From Phymatolithon calcareum (Eukaryota > Rhodophyta > Florideophyceae > Hapalidiales), in NCBI GenBank assembly GCA_977006965.1, contig OZ345370.1, positions 1,736,001 to 1,800,000 of the forward strand: a stretch of 64,000 nucleotides of DNA, written 5' to 3'. Positions 20,569-30,931 of this stretch are shown piece after piece. The translations under genes were made by a program, and so were the position numbers. The notes under the pieces were generated by a model. That model saw only the letters and a list, made by a program, of their open reading frames with translations. It was not told the DNA's origin and searched no databases. The stretch's first letter is position 1. Each line of letters opens with the position of its first letter.

Positions 20569-21515
20569 TTAACCCACCAGAGCGTCTTCCATGTCCGGCG
20601 GCAAAGATCCTCGACGCCGCTTGCAGTACGAGAGGATCTTGCTGCGAGGTAAATGTGAGGACGGTTCTCAGGTGGTATCCGCTCCTGGGCCATACCAAAG
20701 CACACGAAACAGCCATTTTCCGTCTTCCCCTTCGCCATCCCCGATAATATCCTTCATTAGCTTCTCTTGTGGTAAGACGGTGCGAGCCTCTTTTCCTTCC
20801 TGGGAAGGGTCATCCGACCGAACGGGTGTATCCCGGAGTTCAGAGATTGCACGGGGGGGAATGGGTTCTTGCGTCATTGATACCTCAGGGTTGAAATGGA
20901 CTGATTTACGGCTTAGGTCTCCAGATGGGGCGCTTTTTTTCTATCCCCAAGCTGCCTTTTTTGCCGCAAGACGCGGATACTTGGGAACAGAACTCAATGG
21001 CGTGACCTGGGAGCTCTCCGGGGCGGGATGTCAGCGTAGAACAGATTCAAGAGGAACAGATGAAGTTGGTACGCCTTGCATGCGGACTTCCGGGGTTGCC
21101 GTGGCATCCTCAGCACTCAGTATGGCTCCCAATCTCCGAGTGGAGGGCGATATCCTCGACGTCACTACGGTATGCAGATTCGTCTGTCTTGCTTCTGACC
21201 GATATTACGTGCATTGATTTGCTCTTCCCGATGTTCCGGCGAATTTTCTGATGGTCGGCTGGTCACAATGTGGTCTTCGGGCGCAGGTGCGGTCACAACC
21301 TGGTCTCGAGAAACTCGTTCATGCTGCTGCCGAATTTCTTGGGCAACGGTATCCTCTTGCACTGACACTATCTTGTACGGGCCGTCGGGAACCGGGGACA
21401 GTTTGTGATTGCTTCTATCCGGGGTGCTAACCGATTCCTGGCGAACAAAAACGAAAGTTCCCTATCGGATGCGGTCAACGGTGGGTCGAATGCGGGCGTC
21501 AAAATTTTTCTCGGA
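20569..21515 (-). pseudogene. Integrase C-terminus: GPY/F motif and chromodomain, broken by stops
   Basis: The pol frame continues past its stop at 21516-21518. A second TAG at 21462-21464 is followed by an integrase C-terminal stretch ending VPDGPYKIVSVQ (GPY/F motif, near 21380). Near 20730-20570 the leftward frame reads KWLFRVLWYGPGADTT, stop, then EPSSHLPRSKILSYCKRRR. This is a chromodomain core in which the conserved Trp of the Trp-Glu-Pro motif is replaced by TGA (20668-20670), a one-base change from TGG. Chromodomains at this site direct chromoviruses to marked chromatin, so this places the element in the chromovirus branch. The intervening segment is degenerate. Confidence 0.75.
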
Positions 21516-24242
21516 CTATTCTTGTGCCTTTCGCATCTCTGTTGGCGCCGTGCCCATCAAATGCCGTAGCCAATGAATCCACTTTGTGTGGAACATCTCC
21601 CTGTCGCCCGACTGGTCCATGGACGGACGCGCCTCGAGGCTCAATCGTGTAAGAGGCCTTGATAATACCAGCTGGAATGGCGAGAGCTTTGTCACACGAT
21701 TCGGCTGGGTATTGTATGCGTATGTTACCGCGTCTGAGAACAAATCACAATCAGTGGAATAGTCTTCAACGTAGTGCCGTAAAGCGGCGAGGATGATCCG
21801 ATTAAAACGCTCTGTCTGCCCATTGCACTGGCGGTGGTAGGTCGTGGTGAATAAGTTCTCGATGCCGAGAATTGCGCAGACATGCTGGAAAAACTTGGAC
21901 GTAAATTGTTGTCCGCTGTCAGACAGCAATGACACAGGTGGCCCGTACACGAACACCCAATGATGCACGAACGCCTTGGCGATTTCAGCTGCGTTGATAC
22001 GTGCGAGTGGTACCATGCGTAAGAGCTTCGAAAACCGATCCGTGATGACAAGTAGATACCGATTTCCCCTTAGTGTCTTAATAAGCTCCCCTAGGATATC
22101 AATACCCGCGAACTCCAGAGGTCTCGCTGCCGGAAAAAGCTTCATCCTTCTTGTGTTTCGTCTTAACTTCACTCCATTTCGAGCACAGGTGGGGCAGTTT
22201 CGGGCGGTCGCGTAGCAGTCTGTTGCCATAGAGGGCCAGTAAAAATCCCTTCGCAGAGAGTAGTACAGCTTTCGCCCTCCAGGGTGTCCGGACATCGTTG
22301 CGTAATGGCTCACATGCAGTATTCTGCCTTGGAGCGAATCAGGAACGACCAGTTGAGGCGTCTCGCTCGCCAGACGGATTAGCATACCAACTTCATCCTG
22401 TGCGAGTGGAAGGTCGTTTCCGTCTTCTAGGCCTTTCCGCACACTGCCACAAAACGGATCCGCGAGCAGCTCTCGTGAGAGTTCTTCCCGAGTCACCGGG
22501 GTGAGCTGAACACCGGTTGGGTTGTAATCCGATAGGGCAAACAGAGCATCTATCTCGATCTCGTTCTCATCACGGAATCTGTGATATTCGTCAATCTCGA
22601 CGTCGAGATTATTTTGTGAAACTCCTTCCGCGTAGAAGCAGAGTATTTTTTCGTTTAAATCTGCCGTTGTTTCGCCTAACGTGCTTAAACGAGAAAGCGC
22701 GTCGGCCTGCGTGTTTTCATTCCCTTTCTCGTAAACAAAGTTGAACGTAAACTCCGACAGGCGTAATCTCGAGCGCATAAGTCGTCCAGAAGGTTCAGCG
22801 ATTTCCAGTAGCCATCGTAGCGCCGCGTGGTCGGTATACACAGTGAATTTTCCCCCCTGTAAATAGGGTCTCAATGTCGTCACGGCCCAAACAACTGCCA
22901 AAAATTCTCGCTCCGATGACGAGTAATTTTTCTCCGCCGGGACGAGCGAACGAGACCAGAATCCAATGGGGCGTCGCTCTCCGTGGTCCAGTTGAAAGGC
23001 TGCGACGCCTACCTTGTTCGCACTCGCACCGGTATCCAACGAATATAGAAGTCCTGTTTTCGGGAGAGCTAGCACCGGAGGAGAGGTGACCGCGTCAATT
23101 AGCTTCCGATAAGCGTGCAGCTCGGCGTCACCAAAAGGAGCGAGCTTTGTCGGCGTTCCCTTCATCAGCAGTTTTTTTAACGGGGCTGCGGTTTCAGCAA
23201 AGTCGCGGACGAACCGGCGGTAGACATTGCACAATCCGAGGAACGACCTCAGCTCTGTCTGTGTCCGTGGAGGCTGGGCTTCACGAAGTGCTGCCGTGAG
23301 GGTCGTGCCCAACGAAAGTTCGCCGGGCCGAATAACATGTCCAAGGTAGCTAAACTTGTCGGTGAAAAACTTGCATTTCTCAAGCTTGAGTGATACACCG
23401 GTGTCCTTCAGGATGGTGAGCACCGTACGCACGTGGTCGAAATGCGACGCGGTATCATTCGAAATAATGATAATGTCGTCCACGTAGACCAAACATGTTT
23501 TCCATTTAAACTGTGAAAGAAGAATATCCAGCGTACGTTGGAATGTCGCGGGCCCGTTCGTCAGACCAAACGGCATTCTCTTGAAACGATAGAGGCCCGA
23601 GTGGCAAACAGAGGCTGTTTTATCGCGGTCGTCTCCCGCAATCGGGACCTGCCAATAGCCAGAGTTACAATCCAGGGTGGAGAATACCTTGGCTGTGCCG
23701 AGTGAATCGATGAACTCGTCCATTCTCGGGATGGGATACGTATCCTTTATGGTCATTGCATTAATCTTGCGATAATCGACGCAGAAGCGGAAACTTCCAT
23801 CTGATTTGGGTACCAAACCCACCGGAGATGCCCAAGGTAACTGCGCTGGTTCAATCACTCCTGTCGACAGCATGCGATCTACTTCCGCCTGTTCCACCTG
23901 GCGGGCTCGAGCGCCTGCTCGATATGGCGGCGAGGAGGCCGGTCTTGCTCCTGGAGTCAGGTCAATGTGGTTCGTGGCCGCCGATATTTCGCCAAGCTCG
24001 CCTCTCCACATTCGCGAAAAGTGTATCAAGAGATCACGAATATCGTCCCGATGATCTTCGGCTACGTGGGACAGGTCTAAGCTCGCAAGACCTTCGCGAT
24101 TCTTCGCTGGCATCTCCCCGGTTGGGGGGTCACGAGGAAACGAGATGACGGCTTCGATATCCGGGATCAATCCTAGAACCTTTCCGACGGACACAGAGCT
24201 GTTGAGCACTTCTGTCGGGTGCGTCAATACCGTACTCACCAC
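21516..24242 (-). CDS. pol: gypsy Pol: reverse transcriptase, RNase H and integrase
   Basis: A 908-codon open frame; its upstream boundary is a frame change from protease rather than a real start. RT: FRFCVDYRKIN at about residue 151, FSTLDCNSGYWQ near 187, MPFGLTNGPATFQ near 223 and the catalytic YVDD at 253-256. RNase H: LDTGAS (Asp about 403), Glu about 445, TDHAAL (Asp about 471) and DALSRL near 514. Integrase: HHCC zinc-binding residues (His about 646 and 653, Cys about 683 and 686), then the DDE triad as Asp 714, Asp 775 (in LLSDSGQQF) and Glu 811 (in NGQTERFN). All catalytic residues appear intact over this stretch. The frame ends at a TAG at 21516-21518 that separates it from the GPY/F and chromodomain part. 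Confidence 0.95.
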   Translation of the reverse strand: MVSTVLTHPTEVLNSSVSVGKVLGLIPDIEAVISFPRDPPTGEMPAKNREGLASLDLSHVAEDHRDDIRDLLIHFSRMWRGELGEISAATNHIDLTPGARPASSPPYRAGARARQVEQAEVDRMLSTGVIEPAQLPWASPVGLVPKSDGSFRFCVDYRKINAMTIKDTYPIPRMDEFIDSLGTAKVFSTLDCNSGYWQVPIAGDDRDKTASVCHSGLYRFKRMPFGLTNGPATFQRTLDILLSQFKWKTCLVYVDDIIIISNDTASHFDHVRTVLTILKDTGVSLKLEKCKFFTDKFSYLGHVIRPGELSLGTTLTAALREAQPPRTQTELRSFLGLCNVYRRFVRDFAETAAPLKKLLMKGTPTKLAPFGDAELHAYRKLIDAVTSPPVLALPKTGLLYSLDTGASANKVGVAAFQLDHGERRPIGFWSRSLVPAEKNYSSSEREFLAVVWAVTTLRPYLQGGKFTVYTDHAALRWLLEIAEPSGRLMRSRLRLSEFTFNFVYEKGNENTQADALSRLSTLGETTADLNEKILCFYAEGVSQNNLDVEIDEYHRFRDENEIEIDALFALSDYNPTGVQLTPVTREELSRELLADPFCGSVRKGLEDGNDLPLAQDEVGMLIRLASETPQLVVPDSLQGRILHVSHYATMSGHPGGRKLYYSLRRDFYWPSMATDCYATARNCPTCARNGVKLRRNTRRMKLFPAARPLEFAGIDILGELIKTLRGNRYLLVITDRFSKLLRMVPLARINAAEIAKAFVHHWVFVYGPPVSLLSDSGQQFTSKFFQHVCAILGIENLFTTTYHRQCNGQTERFNRIILAALRHYVEDYSTDCDLFSDAVTYAYNTQPNRVTKLSPFQLVLSRPLTRLSLEARPSMDQSGDREMFHTKWIHWLRHLMGTAPTEMRKAQE

Positions 24243-24934
24243 TTACCCCTTTTTCAGAAAGCGTGACATTTTCGAAAAATTCGCCACCAGGATCCAGAAT
24301 TGCTCTTTTAGTGATAGGATGGCCACGCCATTCGAGATTGAAATCTCGTAAGCGGAATACAGCTTCGACAAGGGCTGTAGCACTGCTAGTCTCACCCGCT
24401 TCGATGACACCATCATCCACGTTTCGGGGCCAGCGTGGTCGCTTTGGCTACCCGTAGCTTTGGTGACACGCGACCCAGTGTACGGTCGTGCTCTTGCATA
24501 ATCGGAAGTGAAGGGGCACTGGGTGGTCGCTTCAGTCCTCGCCGGGTGATAGGGATAGGCGTACCATGGGCCATTTCGATCTGCCTCAGACGGAGGAAGA
24601 TTGACTCCACGAAGCGATCGCAGAAATCTGCTCCTAATATCGCAGACGCAGCTAGGCGCTCGCAAACAATAAACTCTGGCCGAACAGAATACTGCCCCAA
24701 TTGAACATTCAGTACTATTGTCCCTTTCAAGCGTAACGGTCGTCCATTTGCATCCCGGATATCGGGAAGGGGATTTCCAGCGGTGACTTTCTGTTGGAGT
24801 TCCGGCGACAATTCTCTCTTGCGGACCAAATTGGGTCCAGCGCCGGTATGCAGAACGACAAGTTTCCGCATGGGGCTATTTCTGTCATCCCCGAAAAAAG
24901 CGTAGACCTTGTAATTCCGTTTCGTCGCCATCAC
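24130..24934 (-). pseudogene. gypsy protease region, frameshifted, active-site change
   Basis: The frame 24934-24413 carries a retropepsin-like pattern: LVVLHTGAGPNLV near the start, and ILGADFC about 65 residues on, the usual second half-motif. The catalytic Asp of the Asp-Thr-Gly triplet reads His, so this copy would be inactive. The product continues in another frame at 24420-24130, and pol starts in a third, so the region has two frame changes, from decay or one programmed shift plus decay. Confidence 0.7.
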
Positions 24935-25110
24935 AAAAATGGCCTCCGGTGCTTATGGGGCTCTGAGTCGCACCCAAGGCTGACATAACCCACAGCCTGA
25001 TCTGTCGTTGCGCGAAAGTACTTTTATCGGGCTTCTGAGCACCGCAATATTTTTCGAGCACGGGGGCAAAATGCTCGCTGGGTCTTCCCCTGTTACGGAG
25101 GCCCCCAAAC

Positions 25111-26990
25111 TTAGTTATTCGAAACAGCGGTTGGCGCAATTGCCTTCGTAGCCTTTTTTTCGCAGCGGGCTTTCACCCGATGATAGCTCTCCGTCGGTAC
25201 GCGCTTTTTACTTTCTTCAGCCAGTTGTTCGAAATTGTTTACGATTACGCCAAAGTCTGACTCCCCGCATTCGAGCGCAATGTGCCCCACCGCATAGCAG
25301 TGAAAACAGATGAGGTCTTCTCGACGCACTGCCCGTGGTCTGGGTCTATCGACTCACCCCGGTCTGTTAGAATTTCCCCCTGCACTGGGGATGTGTGCCG
25401 CGGGAACGTGGCGAGCGATGGGTGCAAATTTGCGAGTTGTTGCCAGAAGTAGAGATTAAGCCTGAGCTGGGTACAACTCGGAGGGATCCCCTATAGTCGA
25501 CGATAGTCGACGGCAAGTCGGAGGTCGGTATCGTGGACAAAATGCCAGATGATTCAGAGCCGCCGAGGAAGAGGAGCTCACCACTACCCCGCTGACCGTT
25601 GGAGGTCGCGAAAGGTGCGTCATTTGAGGTGGATGTGCTCTCCTCCAGCAAAATTGCAGGAGCACGGCGCCGCAACGTAGTGAACCGTTGCGAAGTTGTT
25701 GTCTTCCGAACTAGAGCTCTATTAGCGGCACTTTCCGTGAGTGCAAACTCAACTAGTTCGAGGAACCTAATCTCTGGATGAGCCTCCCGATGTCATGAAA
25801 CAAATAGCTGTATTTTTGGTGCGAGCCCGGATGCCAACATCGTGCATTTTTCGTCCAATGAGAAAACATTACCCGCTCGACGGCATGCGACATTCAGCCG
25901 TGTGCTGTAATCGCGTTCGTCCTCCACGTCTTGCTGTTGTACGTCGCGCAAATCTTGCAGTGCAGTTTGTATCGATGATGAGGTAGCAAACGATCGGAGC
26001 AGGTACTGAACTGCTTCCGGCCAACATGTAGCACCGCTCCCGATGTCGAGGATAAATCGCGAATGGATTCAAATTGGCTCTGAGCAAGCCTGCGGAGTTA
26101 ATGTGGGAGCGCGAGGTAAGCTTGTGCCTCGCTCATCCGAAGTGTATCAACTTCACGAACGAAGCGGCATAGGTAGTCCAGGATGAGAATTGGATCTTTC
26201 CCGTCGAACGGGGCCTTCAATAGTGACGTTATCTCCAGTCGTCTTTTCTGGTCCTTTACTTTTCCGGTTTCCCTTGAGTGGCGATCTTGTGAAGTATTTC
26301 GGAGTCGGGACGTCCTATAAGATACGGCCTTCTTGTAGCGGTAGATCGTAGCGCGAAGGCTCCGAAGACCAATGTGTTTTGGGCCTTTGCTTTCCTTCTC
26401 CTTCTTTCTCCGTGGGGATTCCTGCGTACGACGCGAAGGGGTAATCTTTCGCGAGCGCTCCCGGGATCTGGATCCGTATCGGTGTGAGCTTTTGCGTCTA
26501 TGCCTATGGCGCCTGTAGGAACGGTCGGTTGAATCCGAGCTACTCGGACTTGAAGTCCCATCATCGTCGTCATCCCCACCGTGTTCCGGGTTTTCGTCCG
26601 TGCTGTCTTCATAGCTGCCGGAGGAGTCCGGTACTTGTCAGTCCGGCGTATGCGACGATTATCGGCGATGTTTAGATCTCCTCCCTTTTCTCGGCTTCGA
26701 GTGACCGACGTCCGACGAAATTGGGGGAATGATTTCGATTCGCTATCGCGCCTAAAGACTGTTTTCCGATCAGCCTTCGAATTAGCGACGCTCAGTGATG
26801 TACCGCCGTCATCTGCGTCGCGGATTTCCTGACTAGTGCTTTGCCACTTTTTCACCATCCCGTCATGATTCTCAACGTCGACTCGAATCGTCCAGAGATC
26901 TTCCATGACTCTGTTCACGTCTGTACGTAGATTTCGTATATCCTCTGGAGCGGCGTCAGGGGAAGTCGTCCTTAACATTAGCATGTTCAC
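25111..26990 (-). pseudogene. gag: gypsy gag region, decayed
   Basis: The leftward frame 26990-26256 begins with a region of coiled-coil-like character, followed by Arg/Asp/Ser-rich sequence. The frame just downstream (about 26225-26100) reads ITSLLKAPFDGKDPILILDY and FVREVDTLRMSEAQAYLAL, similar in form to retrotransposon Gag (capsid) segments, then hits a stop. A nucleocapsid CCHC knuckle sits at 25264-25305 (CFHCYAVGHIALEC). Reading-frame breaks occur throughout. Confidence 0.7.
25264..25305 (-). other. CCHC zinc knuckle of Gag
   Basis: Cys-x2-Cys-x4-His-x4-Cys spacing is exact (CFHCYAVGHIALEC), the RNA-binding motif of nucleocapsid. Confidence 0.85.
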
Positions 26991-27467
26991 AGAATCCTGC
27001 AGTCCGAAACAGCCTGACGAACTGGTGAGAGTCGGGACTCAATCAGGTGTAGGACGGCCACTTGTGCGTCCCCGGATAGGGAATTCTCCTGCTTGGGTCC
27101 AGATCCCTCTTCAAAGTGAACGCTACCAGGCTCACAGATGGTACCGACATCGGCGGCACATTCGCGTGAGCTATGCCTCGAGGACACTCGACTGCGCAAA
27201 TTATGACCATGGGCAGGAGCCACCTGTTCGCCGCCGGAAGTGCGAGAGTCAGAATTGGCCTTTGATCCCTTGCGGGAATTTTTGTTCGACGTTCTAGACG
27301 TCCTAGATGGTCCTCCGGGACGTCCTTGACGCTTGGGTCTCGGCATGTTGGCGTCGGAGGCCAATGGTGACATGCCAACGTTTGTTCCGGGCGAAGACGT
27401 GTAATAGGTCTTCGCGGAATTGTACTTCTCGGATACGGGAATAACGAAGTGGTAGAAAGGTGAACCG

Positions 27468-27485
27468 TTCTAAGTCGGGAGACCA
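27468..27485 (-). promoter_or_regulatory. Primer-binding site
   Basis: In element sense TGGTCTCCCGACTTAG follows the 5' LTR end after two bases (AC). TGG complements a tRNA CCA end. The tRNA species cannot be named from sequence alone. Confidence 0.6.
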
Positions 27486-27487
27486 GT

Positions 27488-27899
27488 TGTCGTGCAAGCC
27501 CTATGGAGGGCTTACCGATCAGGGTGTTCGGGTCCCCCATTCCGCGGTAGCGCGACAGAGCGAAGTTGGGCGCGCGTTGTAGTTCGGGCTTGTAGGACCG
27601 CACGCGCGAACGACGGAGGGAGATGGTAAAGAGAGAGAAATAGAAAAGGAAGAGAAACAAGCAAAAGAAAAAGGTACGGGTTTTATTGGTCGGTTTGGGT
27701 TGCGTAACGGTAATGGCGACGAACTGACCCAGACTCTTGATCATGCAACGTCGGAACTGGAATCGCAGAGCCCGAAAACCTCCTTGGTCCCTCTCATCCA
27801 CCGACGGTCACTACGACTATAAGAACCGTGGCTTACAGTAGACTGCTTACAGAAGGGGGAAAATTAGCGGGAAACTGGATCACAGAGCATTGCACCACA
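27488..27899 (-). repeat. 5' LTR of the gypsy element
   Basis: Starts TGTGGTGCAATG and ends GCACGACA in element sense (TG...CA). Matches 18420-18832 over its full length. Confidence 0.9.
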
Positions 27900-28093
27900 C
27901 TCCTAATTGCCTCATTGTTCCACCGGAAGCGATATCGAAAAATTGAATTGGGACGAACCGTGCTCTGCTATCTTTTTTTGCAGCGATCGCTAACATCAAG
28001 GACATTCCCGACTAATTTTATCGCCCCGACAAGGGGAGGAGCTAAACACGGAGGATTCAGTACGAGGAACGCACAAGAGCGGTACGTTGACAA

Positions 28094-30931
28094 GTATAGG
28101 TTGGGAACCATCTCGATGAGCTGATGCCATTCCCGATGAGGAAGTTGACACCTGCTTGTCTCACGTTTTGTCAAACGGCTAAAACAGCACCGAGGCACAT
28201 GTTGACTGTCTTTTTAACGGCTGGGGTTTTTACTGACCGCACTGTTCGACCTCAGCAACATCAGCCGTCATACGAGGAGAAAATACGTTCCGTGACCCGC
28301 AGCCCTCTGCCAATGCCCGTAAATCCCCTTACGTCAACTTAAAACCTTCCATGAAAACTTCATACAATAAGGAACACAAGGAAGTAAATTTTATGAATTG
28401 CTGATTGTTTTACATAGAGTTAGTTAGTAAAGTGCATTGCAGCTCTATCAAAGTTCTCTCCTTTTCCAATTTTCCATTCTAAAATATCACCATTCTGAAC
28501 AATTCAGTCCTTTTCCAAGCATCAGACTCGTTTGGGCAATGTAATCAGACGACTACTCTTCTATTTTAGATAAATCGATATCTGCCCTTCATGCAATAAG
28601 GATAAATTAACCCTCAGTGAAAATCTAAATTCAAGTCTACATCATCGTTTTTAGAGGTTCAGTTTTCCCATATTTCTCCAACTTTATAGCCCTATTAGAA
28701 GGATACGTAGATTTTCATGCGGATATAGTGACGAATTCGCCGGTACAGTCTAAATATCGTATTTTAAAGTGCATCTGCTTATTATGTTCATTGAAATTCC
28801 AGGTTGAAATGAAAAGAGACACATCAGCTCTCTCGATTCTATAAAAACTAAAGAAATTGAAAGCAAGTATTTAGTCGAAGGGTTCCATCTTTGGCTGTTT
28901 ATCTGCTCTGAAGCGAGATTCACCTTAAGAACTGTAAATGATGTAAAGCGGATACCACATATTGATTCACAATTCGAGCTTTTACAAATAATGTCGCAAG
29001 ACCACTTCCCGTATTTGGAATTAGTTCACTCTCTTTCGAAGAACACAGAAGTCAACAAGGATACTACGTGAAAAAGCTCCCACAGACCAGAATTTGATGG
29101 TAAAACGTCCAGATCGAGTGCCTCAAAAATTTCATTGAGTGGCAGCTTTGGTAATTCATGGATCCCATGATGCTCTGATTGACAAAAAACGATGTGGCAG
29201 CAAATTTGCCATATGAGATATCGCCTGCCAGTCGCTAGTGAGCAGAAACGCCTGGCAGCTTCGAGAATTGGCCGAAATCGTGCTGACGTCTCGTGGGGGA
29301 GAACAAGGGATTGGACAGCATTTTTCTCAGTAGGATGCCCTGCAGCGTTCATAGATGTGCTCAGATCTGCAAACAGGCAGGTTGTTGTGCCTTCGAGACA
29401 GATGAACCTCATATGAATCCGTCAGAGCAGTGCCTATTCTGTTCGGCAAGAACACAGCAAAGGGTGTTGTCTCCACGCGCTCGGAATTTTCCACGGAATT
29501 TTAGTTCTTGGTGTGACACTGCACCCTGTATTGCGCCGGATGATCGCCGTCTTAGCGGCGGCTGGTGAAAGGACAGGAGCATGGGGTATTTCACAGTCCC
29601 TTATTTGTGCCGGATGATCGCTGTACGAGCAGCGGCGGGTGAGCGGACGCCAACGCGGAAAAATCCGCAGTCCAGGTTCCGAACGGGCCCTATCCCTTGC
29701 TTGCGCTGACAGGTGCGTGCGTGGCGACCGGTCTGTCAGTGTCACTTCCCTAAGCGGTTCGGAATCAGCCTTGAGGATTTACTTACATCCGTTTGGAATA
29801 TGTCACAACTGAGAGCACTCGTTTGTCCCACCATTCAAGGGCATAGAGCCGCATCTATAGTGCCCTCTAATGCCTGGGTAGACTCTTGTGGTGCTGCAGT
29901 TCCTTCATATAAAGAATAATAAAGGCACCACCGTCGGGGTATCGAAGGAACCCGCACGGTGAACTAGCCTCTGCTTTTGCCGTGTATGCGCTGCGCTCCA
30001 GTAATCCAACTGTACTCTGCTCAGCTCTACATCTCTCCTCTTTCCCTCTGGAACGCCTTGCCGTGTCACATTGGTACTTGCATTGTCTATTCTCACAAAA
30101 CCACGGTCCTGAGTCGAACTTCTCCGTGGGCGGAAAAGGTGCTCGTGAATACAGTCTAGCGCAGTAGGCGAATGAGATGATAGTGAGGTACCGCAGAAGT
30201 TGCAAACATTCTGCCAAGCTGGCAGCGGAGGCATTGCAAAAAGGGACGTGGAAGATAGCCTCTCAGTTCGGCCGGCTAATCAGGGTTGCTGCAAAGTAAG
30301 GGGAGTTTTACAAAATATTTCGATTTTCATGAGTCAGTCAGGAAAATCACTATTTAGCACATCACCGTGGATGATTTTTGGCAATGTAAATGTACCAATC
30401 TGCTATTCCGTCAAGCGAGGAGATTGTGTTTTTGTTCAGTATCATACACATCGGCACCTGCTTCAAGATTGATCCATCGGTGTTCGAAACGACAACCTGG
30501 TTCCCAGCATAGCACTTGCGTACCACGTCTAAAGGAACAATGAGCGACTCAAGGGACAACCAGGCGCTTGTCCAAAGATCGACACGCTGGCCCTGGGACG
30601 CTCCCTTATCTGAGCTTCCAGCCCGCTTGACGGAGAGAAATTACCACAACCGGACTACAAATGCCACTGCCATGGGTCAGCCGCAATACATTAGTGCTGC
30701 AATTAATTGCAATATACGATAGGAATAGAACATTGTAGAGAGTCGGTCATATTGCAGTATGTATTCGGCTTGATGCACTATTGTCATGTACTGCAAAACG
30801 GCTTACGTTTCGCACTTAGAGCGCTTGATTCATATAACATTTGGCTTATCTCCTCAATCGAAGGAAGAAACTAACCTGCTCAGATATTCGGCGTTGCACG
30901 CCGCCGGCTCCGACACCTTCCACAGCCCACA
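28094..30931. other. AT-rich spacer with no recognised gene
   Basis: 28.3-29.0 kb is strongly AT-rich with no long frame. A leftward frame of 128 codons at 29026-29412 shows no recognised motif. An imperfect tandem duplication of about 70 bp lies at 29532-29672 (GCCGGATGATCGC in both units). Short overlapping frames on both strands at 29.7-30.3 kb are not convincing genes. Confidence 0.4.
29532..29672. repeat. Imperfect tandem duplication, ~70-bp units
   Basis: Both units read TG.GCCGGATGATCGC, then GCGGCGG.TG near their middles and CAGTCC at their ends; they differ at many positions. Confidence 0.5.

Larger units (their letters stand above)
18420..27899 (-). mobile_element. Ty3/gypsy LTR retrotransposon, chromovirus type, nearly complete
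   Basis: About 9.5 kb, read leftward. Two ~412-bp LTRs differ at roughly 30 positions by eye (about 7-8%), so the insertion is old. Order in element sense: LTR, primer-binding site, gag with a CCHC knuckle, protease, RT, RNase H, integrase with HHCC and DDE, GPY/F motif, chromodomain, a long 3' region carrying an opposite-strand ORF, polypurine tract, LTR. It sits in copy 1 of the dispersed repeat. The flanks CTACT (18415-18419) and CTCCT (27900-27904) look like a 5-bp duplication with one change, and copy 2 reads CTGCT at the empty site (near 39500). Multiple stops and frameshifts make it non-autonomous. Confidence 0.92.
12024..28093 (+). repeat. Dispersed repeat, copy 1 (split in three by nested insertions)
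   Basis: Segments 12024-12201, 16905-18419 and 27900-28093 align in order with an uninterrupted copy at 37741-39796. Landmarks include AGCGTACGCAAAAATTCC near 12045, GGGTGACGT.CAAA near 16960, the Ataxin-2 fragment near 17680-17890, and CGAGGAACGCACAAGAGCGG near the right end. Copy 1 lacks about 110 bp that copy 2 has at about 39590-39705. No transposase or RT is encoded and the two ends are not inverted repeats of each other, so the class is unknown. Confidence 0.75.

Noticed and set aside
21725-24148. Numerous rightward frames of 60-106 codons
   Set aside because: Shadows of the pol frame on the opposite strand, without motifs of their own.
18420-27899. Envelope-like third ORF making the gypsy element a retrovirus
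   Set aside because: No sense-strand frame with signal peptide or membrane anchor follows the chromodomain; the long frame in that region is on the opposite strand.
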